Shown: positions 28,009 through 37,836, numbered from the stretch's first letter. The stretch: DNA of 64,000 bases from Propionibacterium sp. oral taxon 192 str. F0372 (GCF_000413315.1 NZ_KE340297.1:279458-343457), one strand, 5' to 3'. Notes: generated by a model from the letters alone, not told the origin. Made by a program: numbers and translations.

Positions 28009-28821
28009 TCACCACGCAGGTATTGCTAGATGGATCATCTTGACCATGTGGAACCTGTCCGACACCCACATGCTCAGCCGGGTCGCTGCCCTCAATCCCT
28101 TCCGGGAACCCGGTACGTCGAAGAAATCCCGTTCCTCGATCACCGAGGCAGACACGTCGAGACGCGTAACAAGTTCGTACGCGTCATCGACATGAAAAAA
28201 CATTGATGCGTCCTCGTGACCGAGTCGCTTCATATAGGCGTGCATACGCCTCAGGCCTGCCGAACTCACCGCGTCGAAGATCAGTTCGCACCCACCGAGC
28301 TCACCCAACCGATTCATCAGCTCGACGACCTTCGGTTCATGGAAGTAGTGGAACAGTCCGGACGCGACTACCAGAAATGGATCACTGGCATGGTTCCTTA
28401 CCTCGTCAATCCACGCAGGGTCAAACATCGATCTGGCGAGATACACCTCCCGCTCCCCGGCTGGCAGGTATTTTCCACGCATCTCGATGATCTCGGGAAG
28501 ATCGATCTCAAAGAAGGTGGCCATCCCGTTGTCGGTCCGGTTCGAGGTGGTGTCGAGGCCACAACCCAGGTTCACAATCGAGCCGGCTGGGTGCTCGGCC
28601 AAGAACCTTCGCACACAGCGATCAATGTTCACCGATCTGATTGCCGACGCCATCAAGGTGTACTGACTCTGCCGGGACATGTCCATGAGGAAGGGGTCGA
28701 GTTCGTCGGCGATCCTGACTGCCTTCTCATCCTCCAGGATGTGCGGGAATCGACGGGTCGCGTACACACGTCCTTGCAGCGGCACGAACAGGGTTGACTC
28801 GACGGGGTTCAGATCAGTCAT
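28009..28821 (-). CDS. class I SAM-dependent methyltransferase (PPM/LCM type)
   Basis: 270 residues from an ATG at 28821 with GGGAGA just upstream. SAM motif I reads IVNLGCGLDTTSNR, followed by FFEIDLPEII, the pattern of leucine carboxymethyl-transferase-like O-methyltransferases related to tetracenomycin TcmP. Target unknown. It stands alone between manA and the GH3 gene. Confidence 0.88.
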   Translation of the reverse strand: MTDLNPVESTLFVPLQGRVYATRRFPHILEDEKAVRIADELDPFLMDMSRQSQYTLMASAIRSVNIDRCVRRFLAEHPAGSIVNLGCGLDTTSNRTDNGMATFFEIDLPEIIEMRGKYLPAGEREVYLARSMFDPAWIDEVRNHASDPFLVVASGLFHYFHEPKVVELMNRLGELGGCELIFDAVSSAGLRRMHAYMKRLGHEDASMFFHVDDAYELVTRLDVSASVIEERDFFDVPGSRKGLRAATRLSMWVSDRFHMVKMIHLAIPAW

Positions 28822-28893
28822 ATGTCTCCCTCCGCAGGTATCAAACCGATGGCCGGTACCGGACGCTGGGGCATGCCTCGCTGCAGACAAACC

Positions 28894-28927
28894 GTCGGGG
28901 GCCGCACCATCGGCGCGGTCCCCCGAC
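28894..28927 (-). terminator. terminator of GH3 gene
   Basis: GTCGGGGGCCGC pairs with GCGGTCCCCCGAC with one bulged base, immediately after the GH3 stop on the minus strand. Confidence 0.75.
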
Positions 28928-28932
28928 GCATC

Positions 28933-31338
28933 TCATCCCAGTTCCTCCGCTTGGGCCGGGGTGGTCGCTAGGGGCAGCTTCACTCCGGTCGCGGGCAGCT
29001 TCCCGGGTTTCCTCGGTCGCTCGGAGGGGACCGAGCTCGGGGTGCAGATCGCGTTCTGATAGGTCAACCCGTACCCGTAGCCGAAGAGCTCCCCACCCGG
29101 GGTTTCCGGATAGCCCGGGACGTTGGAAAGATTGTTCTCGATCGCCTGCCGACTGGAAGCCAGTGCGAAGGGCATCTTGCCCTGGGGGGCGAATTTGCCG
29201 GTGAGCACGTCCATCAACGCGGTATCGGAAATGCCGAAGGTGGCCATGATGGCACCGGCATCCAGCAACCCGGAAGCTTGGTCAAGGACAAAGGGCTGAC
29301 GGAAGTAGACATTCAGCACGACCTTGTTCGGATCGCCCACCTCGGCCATCGCCTGCTGGACGGTACCCAGTGAAGGAACAACCTGCCAGGATTCCGAAGA
29401 TTCCATGCCGGAAAAATCCAAGGTTGACGACTCCCACGGATAGGACCCACCAAAGATCAGCCCGTCATCTGTGCATTCGGCGGCTCCGTAGGCATTGCAA
29501 GCATCCGCAGCACCGTAAGGCGACTTGCCATCAAGCCCGTTCACCCCGGGGAAGACGATCGGTGAGGTATGCGCCGGATTAGCCCCAGTGGCCGGATCCT
29601 TCGAGCCGTAAGCCCGGGTATTCTTCGTCTTGGCGGTCATCGACACCAGGACGTAGTCGGCGCCGGCAGCGGATGGGCGCGGGGTTTGATTACCGTCGAT
29701 GACGGTGAATCCGGCGTTGTCATAGGCGCGGATGGTGTCGAGATTGAAATCACCCAGCAAGTACAGGGTGCTGTTGGCTTTCAGCGGGAGCACCTTGTCA
29801 CAGTCATCGGGATTGGTGGTATCCCGGTTCTGCAGCAGCACCGCAGACTTGCGCTGCACATCCAGGCCGACGGCCCGATTGTCCGCAGAGCCGACAACGG
29901 CATCGGCAGCGGCCTCGTCGACATAGGGGTTCTCGAACAATCCCATCTGGAACATCGGGGTGAGCAGGCGGGTCGCGGCCAGATTGATGCGTTCGGTGGT
30001 GAGCAGTCCATCATTGACCAAACTGGTGATCGTCGCAACGTCGTGGAATCCGGACAAGGTGTCGGTTCCCGCATTGACGGCCGCCGCCACTCGCTGTGGG
30101 ACAGTCAGCGTTTCCAGCCCCCAAGCCCGGTCGTTGATGATGCCGGTGTCGGAGTTCACATAGCCCTTGAAGCCCAGGTCATCGCGCAGCAGACCATTGA
30201 CGATTTCGTCGGAGAAGGCCATCCCGGTCTGCTTGTAGGTGGTGCCGTTATGGGTGACGTTCATCGGGACACCGTAGTAGGGCATGATCGAGGCAACGCC
30301 CGCGTCGATGGCCGCGGCAAAAGGTTTGAGGTGATAGCCAAAGTGGTTGTCACCATCGTGTTCCGGGTAGACCTGTGTCTTGCCGAAGGAGTAGTGCGGG
30401 TCGAGGCCGAGTTCTTGGGGCCCGCCTCCCGGGAAGTGCTTCATCGTCAGGGCAACGTCGGTGTTGGGACTCAGCGATACCCCGTTGGCATCGACCGGAC
30501 CCTGCAAGGTCTGCACCAAAGTGGTCATGATGTCGGCGTTGAGGCCGGAGTTCTCGGTGAAGGTCTCGTGGTCACGGTACCAGCGAGGCTCGGTAGACAG
30601 ATCGGCCATGTAGCCATACATGCCGCGCAGCCCGTAGGAAGACCATTCCTCACCCATCACCCCGGCGAAATCACGCACCACATTCATGCCGTCGCCACCG
30701 TTACGGGCGGCATCGCCCAAGGCAGCCGCAGCGATGCCTGCCTCCTTGGGAAAGGCAGTCATGGCACCAGCCGATTCGTTGATTCCCGCCCGCGCATCGG
30801 GGTCAATATGGTTGCGGGCATTCGACTTGTAGAGCACCGGGATGCCCAGCCGGGTCGATTCCCCCAGTTCCTGCATGGAGTTCATGAATTTCGCTGCCTC
30901 GGAAGGGGTCACCGAGGAGCCGGCACGGAAACCCGTGTCGGGTCCGCAGGTGGGATTTCCGGTCACCGTATTGCGGAAGATGAACCGATGCATCTTCTGG
31001 GTGTTGACATAGTCGTTCGCCGCTGGCAGCAATGATCCCTGGCACCCAGCGTTGAGGGTGTCGATGAGCATCAGCCCAGCCTTCTCCTCCAGGGTCATCT
31101 GGTCGACTAGATCAGCGGCACGCTCGGTGACGTCGCGACGCCAATCCTCGTAAGGATCAAGCTGACCGTTGGCATTGAGATCACGGAAGCGGAGTCCGTC
31201 GGCATTGATCACGGCCTTAGTCCGGGTACCGAGAGCCGGCTGTTCCTGGGCGACGGCCGGGGCAATCAGCGCGCCGGGGGCGACCATGGCCATGCCGATG
31301 ACCACGGCCCCCAGCACAGTTCTGCGTGGGTTGCGCAT
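28933..31338 (-). CDS. secreted glycoside hydrolase family 3 (beta-glucosidase-like)
   Basis: 801 residues from an ATG at 31338 (MRNPRRTVLGAVVIGMAMVA), giving a signal peptide cleaved near AVAQEQ. GH3 N-terminal barrel features: KHFPGGG with the substrate Lys-His, and GYVNSDTGIINDRAWG, in which the Asp is the expected nucleophile. A C-terminal GH3 domain follows (KVVLNVYFRQPFVLDQASG). It acts outside the cell on beta-linked sugars. An LPATG sequence sits 22 residues from the C-terminus but without the membrane segment needed for sortase. Confidence 0.92.
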   Translation of the reverse strand: MRNPRRTVLGAVVIGMAMVAPGALIAPAVAQEQPALGTRTKAVINADGLRFRDLNANGQLDPYEDWRRDVTERAADLVDQMTLEEKAGLMLIDTLNAGCQGSLLPAANDYVNTQKMHRFIFRNTVTGNPTCGPDTGFRAGSSVTPSEAAKFMNSMQELGESTRLGIPVLYKSNARNHIDPDARAGINESAGAMTAFPKEAGIAAAALGDAARNGGDGMNVVRDFAGVMGEEWSSYGLRGMYGYMADLSTEPRWYRDHETFTENSGLNADIMTTLVQTLQGPVDANGVSLSPNTDVALTMKHFPGGGPQELGLDPHYSFGKTQVYPEHDGDNHFGYHLKPFAAAIDAGVASIMPYYGVPMNVTHNGTTYKQTGMAFSDEIVNGLLRDDLGFKGYVNSDTGIINDRAWGLETLTVPQRVAAAVNAGTDTLSGFHDVATITSLVNDGLLTTERINLAATRLLTPMFQMGLFENPYVDEAAADAVVGSADNRAVGLDVQRKSAVLLQNRDTTNPDDCDKVLPLKANSTLYLLGDFNLDTIRAYDNAGFTVIDGNQTPRPSAAGADYVLVSMTAKTKNTRAYGSKDPATGANPAHTSPIVFPGVNGLDGKSPYGAADACNAYGAAECTDDGLIFGGSYPWESSTLDFSGMESSESWQVVPSLGTVQQAMAEVGDPNKVVLNVYFRQPFVLDQASGLLDAGAIMATFGISDTALMDVLTGKFAPQGKMPFALASSRQAIENNLSNVPGYPETPGGELFGYGYGLTYQNAICTPSSVPSERPRKPGKLPATGVKLPLATTPAQAEELG

Positions 31339-31502
31339 GCATTCCTCCGAGGGGCAGGACCGACACGAGGGGAACTCCGCTTCCTTGCGGACGTGAACGG
31401 CCACGATGAGCCATATGCAACCGGTTCCCACCGTGATCGGTCAAGGGCATCGACAACCATGTGCAACTTGGGAAGCCTGCCCAGTACTACTCAGGGTCAG
31501 CG

Positions 31503-32180
31503 CTATTTGGGGGTGAGCATCTCTATCGGCCGACGCTCCGCCCGGAAGTCATTGATCCGCTCGTCGGAGGCGTATCCCAAGGCGAATCCAGTGATCAGCT
31601 TGTAATCCTGAGGCACCTCAAATTCCTGGTCCGCTGGGCTACGCCACACCGCAAGATTACCGATCGGGCAGGAGTCGACACCATTGGCCTTGGCCGACAA
31701 GAACAGGGTCTGCAGCATGAGTCCAGCGTCCATGGCCGAGAATGGCAGCATCCCCTCCTGCACGAAAACCAGGCCGATGACCGGGGCGCCGAAGGCCTCC
31801 GCATTGCGACGAGCGTGCGCGGACCGGGCCTCCCGGTCCTGACGCTCAATACCCAGGTGCTTGTACAAAGCCTTGCCGATGGCGATCTGGTGGGCTCGTT
31901 GTGCGTCCGGGTAACGAGCCTGGACATCAAAGTCACCGTCAACGCCCGCGCCATCACCTGTCAGGGTTCTGTCAAAAGCAACACCATAGGCAGCCCGCAG
32001 ACGCTCCGCACGATCCCCAGCAGCCAGAGCCAGTTTGAAGGCCCTGGTGTTCGACCACGATGGGGCCGAGGTCGCGTCGACGAGGATCTTCACCAACACG
32101 TCCTGGGGAATCGGATCTGGGAGAAAGCTACGCACCGAATGTCTGGCGGCGGCGAGTGCCGAGAAATCAGCAGCATCCAT
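31503..32180 (-). CDS. nitroreductase family protein
   Basis: 225 residues; the N-terminal ARHSVRSFLPDPIPQDVLVKIL and APSWSNTRAFKLAL motifs and the later DAGLMLQTLFLSAKANGVDSC segment are the FMN-dependent nitroreductase fold. It should reduce nitro or quinone compounds with NAD(P)H. Single gene. Confidence 0.93.
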   Translation of the reverse strand: MDAADFSALAAARHSVRSFLPDPIPQDVLVKILVDATSAPSWSNTRAFKLALAAGDRAERLRAAYGVAFDRTLTGDGAGVDGDFDVQARYPDAQRAHQIAIGKALYKHLGIERQDREARSAHARRNAEAFGAPVIGLVFVQEGMLPFSAMDAGLMLQTLFLSAKANGVDSCPIGNLAVWRSPADQEFEVPQDYKLITGFALGYASDERINDFRAERRPIEMLTPK

Positions 32181-32279
32181 GGAGGGATTCTATCCATCCG
32201 CACCAGAGCACCACCATTCCCGAGTGGCAAATGGGCTCCAACACTGATCCGTCACGAACAATGAGAGCACGATACGCAG

Positions 32280-32327
32280 GCACATGGCCGGGCCCAGACG
32301 ATGATCCATCTAGGCCCGGCCATGTGC
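32280..32327 (-). terminator. terminator of the ATPase/OmpA-like operon
   Basis: A perfect 15-bp stem, GCACATGGCCGGGCC with its complement at 32313-32327, three bases beyond the ATPase stop. Confidence 0.85.
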
Positions 32328-32329
32328 TG

Positions 32330-34600
32330 TCATTCAGCGGTGCTGAAAGCGCCGAAAGCGCCACCCGCCCCGACCTTGGGACGGTGACCACCGTGGACCC
32401 GCGACTTCTCGGGGCCGTGGATGATGGTCTCCGGGTTCGCATGCCATGCGCCACCGCCCTGTTCTGGCTGCCCGGCCCTGGGCTGCTCCTGCTGGTCAGC
32501 AGAAGCCTTGTCGGTCTTCTCGGCCTCAGCTTCGTCAGACTCGGCCTGGTTGACCTGCTCCACGACGGCCTGGTCACCCTGCCCTGACGAAGGTTTATCC
32601 TGCTTGACGGAATCCTGCGCCTGCTGCTCAGCCTTCGAGGTTTTCTCCTGCTCCATGTTGGTCTGGTTATCTTGATCAGCCACGACCTGAACCTCGGCGG
32701 CCTCCTGGTCGTTCTGCTCGGCGGGACGCTTATCCGGCTGCTCGGCTGCCGCTTGCTGCGGTTTGGCCTCCGATTCCTCCTGCTTGGCAGGGCTCTGCTC
32801 AGCCTTGGTCTCCTGTTTAGCGACAGCCTTGCCTGGTTTGGCAGAGGTCTGCTCAGCCTTGGTCTCCTGCTTGGCGACAGCCTTGCCTGGTCTGGCCTTC
32901 GGAGTCTTCTCCTGCTTCGCAGTGGTCTTTTCCGAGTTGTCCGATTCAGTCTTTGCAGCTTGTTCAGCTTTCGGAGCCTTCGCCTGCTCGGCGGCCTCCT
33001 CGTCTTTCTGCTCAGCAGAAGCCTTGTCCGCCTTCTTCGCATCGGAGTTCTGCTCGGCCTTGGCGGTCCTAGCGGCCTTCTCCGAGGTCTCCCCGACCCC
33101 ATCCTCCGCGGGCTCTTCTAGCCTACGCTTCTTGCGAGTACGAATCACTGGGCCCTTGCTCGCCAGCTCGGTCTCCAAGCTGATCCGCTTGAGCTGTTCG
33201 AGGTTGAGGTCTGCGCGCTGCATCTCGATGACGACTGCACCGTCGCGCACCACCAAGGCTCGGTCGGCAAGGGCTTCGATCTCGGTTTCGTCACCGGAGA
33301 ACAACAGCACCCCGGCGCCGCGCTGAGTGGCAGCCTCCATGATGCGCACGAAACGCTCCCGGGCGGAGGCATCCAAACCCTGCATCGGCTCCACGAGAAC
33401 CATCATCCGGGCATTCTCGGCGGCCAGTTCTTGAAGCTGGAGCCACCTGCGCTGGCCGGTGGAACGCACCGGGCGCTTGAGAATTCGGTTGCCCTTCTCT
33501 TCCAGAAAACGCAGGGTCTTGAGAATGTGGATAGTCTCCTCAATCTCCGACTCGTCGTCCTCCTGTTCCTCGTTGAGCATGGAAAGGTTCCAAGCAGCAT
33601 GGGTGTCACCGGTGGGGATGGTCGAACTGGACAGCACTGCGATGCGGTTGCGCGGCAGATCCGATACCCCATTGATGGCCATCGGGATACCGAGCATGCG
33701 CATCGCATCGGCCGGGCATGGGCTCTCGCCGGTGAAAGCAGCCATGAGCTGCTTCACCCCAGAGTTGCGAGCCCCGCACACCGCCAGGATCTCACCCTTG
33801 TGCAGGGTGAAGGAGATCGGTTTGCAGTCGTCACAGCGCAACCCCTCGACCTCGAACAGTGCGTCCTCGGTGGTATTCACGACACGCGGCGTGGACTCGA
33901 CTGCCTGACCGAACATCGCCTCGCTGAGGTCATCGACGGTGGATTCCTTGGCATTGAAGATCTCGACGATCCGGCCCTCGCGCATGACCGCGATCCGATC
34001 GCACAAAGACAGCGCCTCACCAAGACGGTGGGTCACGTAGAGCACACCACGTCCGGCTTCGATACTGCGGTTGAGTGTGAACCGCAGGTCCTCGACTTCG
34101 CGAGCGTTCAGCGTGTTACTCAACTCGTCAATGACGATGACATCACGAGGATCCGCCAGCATGCGCACGACCTCGACCATGCGCTGCTCGGAGCCCGTGA
34201 GATCACCGAGGCGATCAGCCGCCATGAGGGCGACACCGGATTCGGCGAGCACCTTGCGAGCCTTCTTCATCATCTCGCCGATATTGGGCTCCACCAAAGC
34301 ATGGCGAAACATGGCCCTGACCACAGTCAGGTCCGGATCCAAGGTGGCCTCCGGATCGATCAGCATGACGCGATCCGGGTCCCACGGTCCACCCTCCATC
34401 GACAGTTCGCCGCTCTCAAATTCCGACTCGCCGGCGAGCAGGGCCGCTAGCGTCGACTTGCCGACGCCATTGCGACCGACCAGGCCCAGAACCTCACCCG
34501 CCTTGAGATCGAGATCAAGGCCCTGCAAAACCTCCAGGTCCCCGAAGGACTTGCACAGACCGCGCATGGACAGCAGAGGCGCTGCACTCACTTCAGTCAT
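32330..34600 (-). CDS. degenerate double ABC ATPase (RbsA-like) with KAEQ-rich tail
   Basis: 756 residues. NBD1 (about 1-240) has Walker A GLVGRNGVGKST, but the signature is LTGSEQRM and Walker B VIVIDELSN. NBD2 (about 245-480) has a broken P-loop (GARNSGVKQL) and no LSGGQ, as in RbsA/MglA proteins but further decayed. Residues of about 490-756 are a low-complexity Lys/Ala/Glu/Gln tail with an internal duplication (PGKAVAKQETKAEQ, twice). No permease or binding lipoprotein is nearby. The start is uncertain: ATG at 34600 directly abuts its AGGAG; GTG at 34591 has better spacing. Last gene of a three-gene operon. Confidence 0.82.
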   Translation of the reverse strand: MTEVSAAPLLSMRGLCKSFGDLEVLQGLDLDLKAGEVLGLVGRNGVGKSTLAALLAGESEFESGELSMEGGPWDPDRVMLIDPEATLDPDLTVVRAMFRHALVEPNIGEMMKKARKVLAESGVALMAADRLGDLTGSEQRMVEVVRMLADPRDVIVIDELSNTLNAREVEDLRFTLNRSIEAGRGVLYVTHRLGEALSLCDRIAVMREGRIVEIFNAKESTVDDLSEAMFGQAVESTPRVVNTTEDALFEVEGLRCDDCKPISFTLHKGEILAVCGARNSGVKQLMAAFTGESPCPADAMRMLGIPMAINGVSDLPRNRIAVLSSSTIPTGDTHAAWNLSMLNEEQEDDESEIEETIHILKTLRFLEEKGNRILKRPVRSTGQRRWLQLQELAAENARMMVLVEPMQGLDASARERFVRIMEAATQRGAGVLLFSGDETEIEALADRALVVRDGAVVIEMQRADLNLEQLKRISLETELASKGPVIRTRKKRRLEEPAEDGVGETSEKAARTAKAEQNSDAKKADKASAEQKDEEAAEQAKAPKAEQAAKTESDNSEKTTAKQEKTPKARPGKAVAKQETKAEQTSAKPGKAVAKQETKAEQSPAKQEESEAKPQQAAAEQPDKRPAEQNDQEAAEVQVVADQDNQTNMEQEKTSKAEQQAQDSVKQDKPSSGQGDQAVVEQVNQAESDEAEAEKTDKASADQQEQPRAGQPEQGGGAWHANPETIIHGPEKSRVHGGHRPKVGAGGAFGAFSTAE

Positions 34601-34612
34601 CTCCTATATTGT

Positions 34613-37120
34613 TCAGTTGGACTGCTCGGGTGGCAGCAGAGGCCCACGCGGCTTCTGCATCCGATCCAGTTCCAGCGCCATGCTTTCCAAATTGTTCCGC
34701 GCCTCGCGGAGGGCAGTGGCCAGACGACCGTTGTCCTCACGAAGCTCGGTGATGGTCTGCTGGAGACTGGGCACCGTGGTGTCCCAAGCGGCAGTGGCGC
34801 CGGTCTCCAGCCTCATCATTTCCACGTCCTTCTGGACGATCTGTTCCTTCAGCGCGGCGACCTGCGCACGCAGGTGCCCAATGTCGGAATCAGCAGATTG
34901 TTCCGGGTCCCTGACCGCCGCGATGGTCTCGGTTCCCCATTCGTCGTAGAGCTGTTCATAGGTGACGAGCCGCTTAACAGTTGCCTTGGTGCTATTGAGC
35001 TCGGTCTGAGGTTCGGTCTCATCAGACGCAAGCCCGGGCTCGACCACCTCGGCATCGGCGACGCCGACAGCTTCTACCGATTCGTCAAGAGCCTCCTCTA
35101 CGGAGATCTCGGCGCCCTGCCCGTCTCGTTCATCAGAGGCATCGGCGGTGTCCGTCACAGCAGGAATGATCTCAGAGTTCTCCATCTCCAAGCGATCAGG
35201 ATCCCCAGCCTGCTCAGTTGCAGCCTCGGTGTCCTCCATCCCGACGCCCGGGATCCCGTCGCTCGAAGCTTCGGCATTGATGGGTTGATCTGCCGATGCG
35301 GCAGCAACAAGTCCAGCCGCAACTACGGCGGCGGGAGCTGCCAGACCCGAGGCGATTTCCCCGGATCCGGCGAGCACGCTGGCCTCTGCGCCGGGATCAT
35401 TGAGTCGTTCACCGGCACTTCCGGTGACCGGGGAATCCGTTTCGTGCGCCTCGGATCCGAGGTCCCCGGTCAGGAAATCAACAGGCGGGTCATCAGCCTC
35501 GATAGCAGCCGACGTCTCAGGACCAGAAATCTCATTCCCGGGCTCAATGGTGGGCATCTCACTCGGCGCAAGGCCCTCTTCCGTCACCGATTGATGATCT
35601 GCAGGAGTCGCTCCTTCGCTCTCGTCAAAGTGCTTGTCTGCGACAGAAGCCGTCGCATCAAAGGGTTTCTCACTGGTAGCTGTAAAAGTGTCGGACCCTG
35701 ATTCGAAGGCACCGGGGTCCGGCTCGGGCTCCGGGACCCCGCCCGGATCTACAGCAACCGTCGCCACGTCATCGACCGGCGCCGCAAAAGGCTCGGAAGC
35801 GAAGGGGCCGTCCTGCTCAGGTTCGGAAATCCCTGCCTTGGAAAGGTGACCGAAGCGGTCGTCGCTCTCCTGGTCAGGCGTGGTTGATGGGAAGAGATCC
35901 TGGCTACGAGCCTCATCGAACTCGGCAACAGCATTGGCTGTGGGGAACCGGACGACGGGCTGCATGGAACCCGTGTCGATGGGGGATGGCCAAGTTGCGG
36001 GATCGACCTGTGCATCAGTATTCGTCATGTGCTCAACATTCGTTGCGGGATCGGCCTCGGACTGCGCATCGGCAGCCATGTCGAGGGGGGACGGCCAAGT
36101 CGCGGAGGCGACCTTCCCGCTAGTGTAGGGAGCAAGGGTGTCGGAATCAGGGGTTTCGCCCCCATCAAAATCCAACACTGAATCCGGGACATCCCCGCCT
36201 AGTCCCTCCGGACCGCTTCCCACCACGGCAGTTGCCTCGAAGAGCTCGCCAGTTCCGGTGAAATGCGAATTCAGATCCACATGTGTATCGAACTCGTTGT
36301 TGTACTCAGCCAGGGAATCCGGCCCCAACAACTCATCCGTTGACCGGTCGTCTTCCGCACCCAAGCGCACCGCAGAAACGCCGGGCTCATCGATCCCATA
36401 GGTGGCCGGAGCAATGACCGGGGTATTGGCCTCAGCGGGCAGCGAAGGCCACAGGTTCTGCACCTCGGGTGCCAGACCGGCATCCGACTGAGGGACCACC
36501 GCATCGCCAGAATCCGGGAGCAGATGCGTAGCCCCGAGATCGGTGAATTCCGAGCGCGTCGCAATGCCCGTGGGCTCGATGGTCTCCGGCGACAGCTCCG
36601 AGCCCCCCATCAAGGCAGACTCAATGACCTCATACGAAACCTCCGACGACAACTCCGATGCACCCATCAAGGCAGACTCGGCGGACTCATACGAAACCTC
36701 CGGCGACAGCTCCGAGCCCCCCGCCAAGGCAGACTCGGCGGACTCATACGAAGCCTCCGCAGTACCCACTGCCATGGACTCAATGCCCTCATGCGGTACC
36801 TCCCGGGCATCCGTCAGCGTGGCTTCGATCGCATCCCCCGACGGTTCCACCGGAGCCAGCGGCACAGGCACGACCTCATGCTCCGGGGACTGCATGGGAG
36901 CGACCATCCTGACCCTGAGGTCTGTACCTTGATCTTCGGCCTGATTATCCGCTACGCCAGCCGCCGGGGCAGCAGTCTGCTGATCCCCGGTCTCATTCAC
37001 GGCCAGGGAACGTCTGCGGCGGCCCCTCCCGATGACCCAACCGAGCACGCCCCCAGCAAGAGCCGCTACCGTGATGACGATGGCAAACTGGACAATGACC
37101 AAATTCAGGGCATCCCTCAT
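34613..37120 (-). CDS. large acidic single-pass membrane protein with C-terminal coiled coil
   Basis: 835 residues: an N-terminal helix at about 8-28 (IVQFAIVITVAALAGGVLGW) followed by RGRRRR, which argues that the rest is cytoplasmic. The long middle is acidic and low-complexity, with three 19-residue repeats (SYESAESALAGGSELSPEV type) around residues 120-180. The last 100 or so residues form a heptad-rich coiled coil (LRAQVAALKEQIVQKDVEMM; ITELREDNGRLATAL). Start overlaps the OmpA-like stop (ATGA); the ATPase starts 12 bases downstream. I do not recognise a family; a scaffold role is inference. Confidence 0.78.
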   Translation of the reverse strand: MRDALNLVIVQFAIVITVAALAGGVLGWVIGRGRRRRSLAVNETGDQQTAAPAAGVADNQAEDQGTDLRVRMVAPMQSPEHEVVPVPLAPVEPSGDAIEATLTDAREVPHEGIESMAVGTAEASYESAESALAGGSELSPEVSYESAESALMGASELSSEVSYEVIESALMGGSELSPETIEPTGIATRSEFTDLGATHLLPDSGDAVVPQSDAGLAPEVQNLWPSLPAEANTPVIAPATYGIDEPGVSAVRLGAEDDRSTDELLGPDSLAEYNNEFDTHVDLNSHFTGTGELFEATAVVGSGPEGLGGDVPDSVLDFDGGETPDSDTLAPYTSGKVASATWPSPLDMAADAQSEADPATNVEHMTNTDAQVDPATWPSPIDTGSMQPVVRFPTANAVAEFDEARSQDLFPSTTPDQESDDRFGHLSKAGISEPEQDGPFASEPFAAPVDDVATVAVDPGGVPEPEPDPGAFESGSDTFTATSEKPFDATASVADKHFDESEGATPADHQSVTEEGLAPSEMPTIEPGNEISGPETSAAIEADDPPVDFLTGDLGSEAHETDSPVTGSAGERLNDPGAEASVLAGSGEIASGLAAPAAVVAAGLVAAASADQPINAEASSDGIPGVGMEDTEAATEQAGDPDRLEMENSEIIPAVTDTADASDERDGQGAEISVEEALDESVEAVGVADAEVVEPGLASDETEPQTELNSTKATVKRLVTYEQLYDEWGTETIAAVRDPEQSADSDIGHLRAQVAALKEQIVQKDVEMMRLETGATAAWDTTVPSLQQTITELREDNGRLATALREARNNLESMALELDRMQKPRGPLLPPEQSN
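36545..36775. repeat. 57-bp degenerate tandem repeat within coding sequence
   Basis: About three copies of a 57-base unit, in frame, encoding the 19-residue SYESAESAL... repeats of the acidic membrane protein. Copies differ at a few positions. Confidence 0.75.
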
Positions 37121-37836
37121 CTACCTGCAACCTCCAAACGAATCGACACACGCCGGTTGAGCGCGAGGCCTTCCTCAGTTGCATTGTCACCCAGAGGATC
37201 CCGATCACCGCGGTTCTCGGCCGTGAGTCGATCAGCCGATATTCCTCGGGAAACCAGTTGGTCCTTCACAGACTGGGCACGCGCGAGCCCAAGAGCATCG
37301 CGTCGTTGCTGGGTGAGACCGTTGTCGGTATGACCGGTCAAGGTCGCAACGAGTTCCGGTCGCGAGGTGAGGATCGCCACCAGTTCGTCAATCCTGGAAG
37401 CGGCCGAGGCAGGGACCCGTGAGGAACCTCCTTCGAAGAAGATGGGGTCGAGTTGCGGAACTGGTTGCACAGAAGGAGTGGGGGTCGCCGAAGGCAAGGG
37501 TGAAGTTGAGGTTGATGCGACCTCAGGGGTTGGCGAAACGCTGCCCGACGATTCGGAAGAGGGTTTCTCGGCAGCCTGCGAAGTGGTCACCCCAGCCACC
37601 CCCGGAACCCCACTAACCACCGACGAGGCCTTCTCCGCGTTGGCGGAATCGACCTCTTCAATGGTCGCAACGCGACCACGAACAGTAACCGTCGCATCGA
37701 CGTTTCTGCTTGTCAAAGCCTGATTAATCTGGCTGAGCAGAGCTTGATCCTGTTGCTGTGTGAGCCATACGGCACCTGGCCCCACACATGCAACCACGAC
37801 CATCCCCGAACACAGCCCAGCGAGTTTTGTCCCCAT
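37117..37836 (-). CDS. BON-OmpA domain envelope protein (ArfA/OmpATb-like)
   Basis: 239 residues: an N-terminal hydrophobic anchor (LAGLCSGMVVVACVGPGAVW), a BON-like segment at about 35-85 (NVDATVTVRGRVATIEEV, VVSGVPGVAGV), a Ser/Pro/Thr linker, then an OmpA-like peptidoglycan-binding domain at about 130-236 (FFEGGSSRVP; LTGHTDNGLTQQRR with its Asp; a final LNRRVSIRLEV Arg). The same BON plus OmpA layout occurs in mycobacterial ArfA. First gene of the minus-strand operon, likely anchoring the complex to the cell wall. Confidence 0.88.
   Translation of the reverse strand: MGTKLAGLCSGMVVVACVGPGAVWLTQQQDQALLSQINQALTSRNVDATVTVRGRVATIEEVDSANAEKASSVVSGVPGVAGVTTSQAAEKPSSESSGSVSPTPEVASTSTSPLPSATPTPSVQPVPQLDPIFFEGGSSRVPASAASRIDELVAILTSRPELVATLTGHTDNGLTQQRRDALGLARAQSVKDQLVSRGISADRLTAENRGDRDPLGDNATEEGLALNRRVSIRLEVAGR

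Noticed and set aside
29569..31035. 488-codon plus-strand frame opposite the GH3 gene
   Set aside because: Antisense shadow; the minus strand encodes a clear GH3 protein with signal peptide and catalytic motifs.
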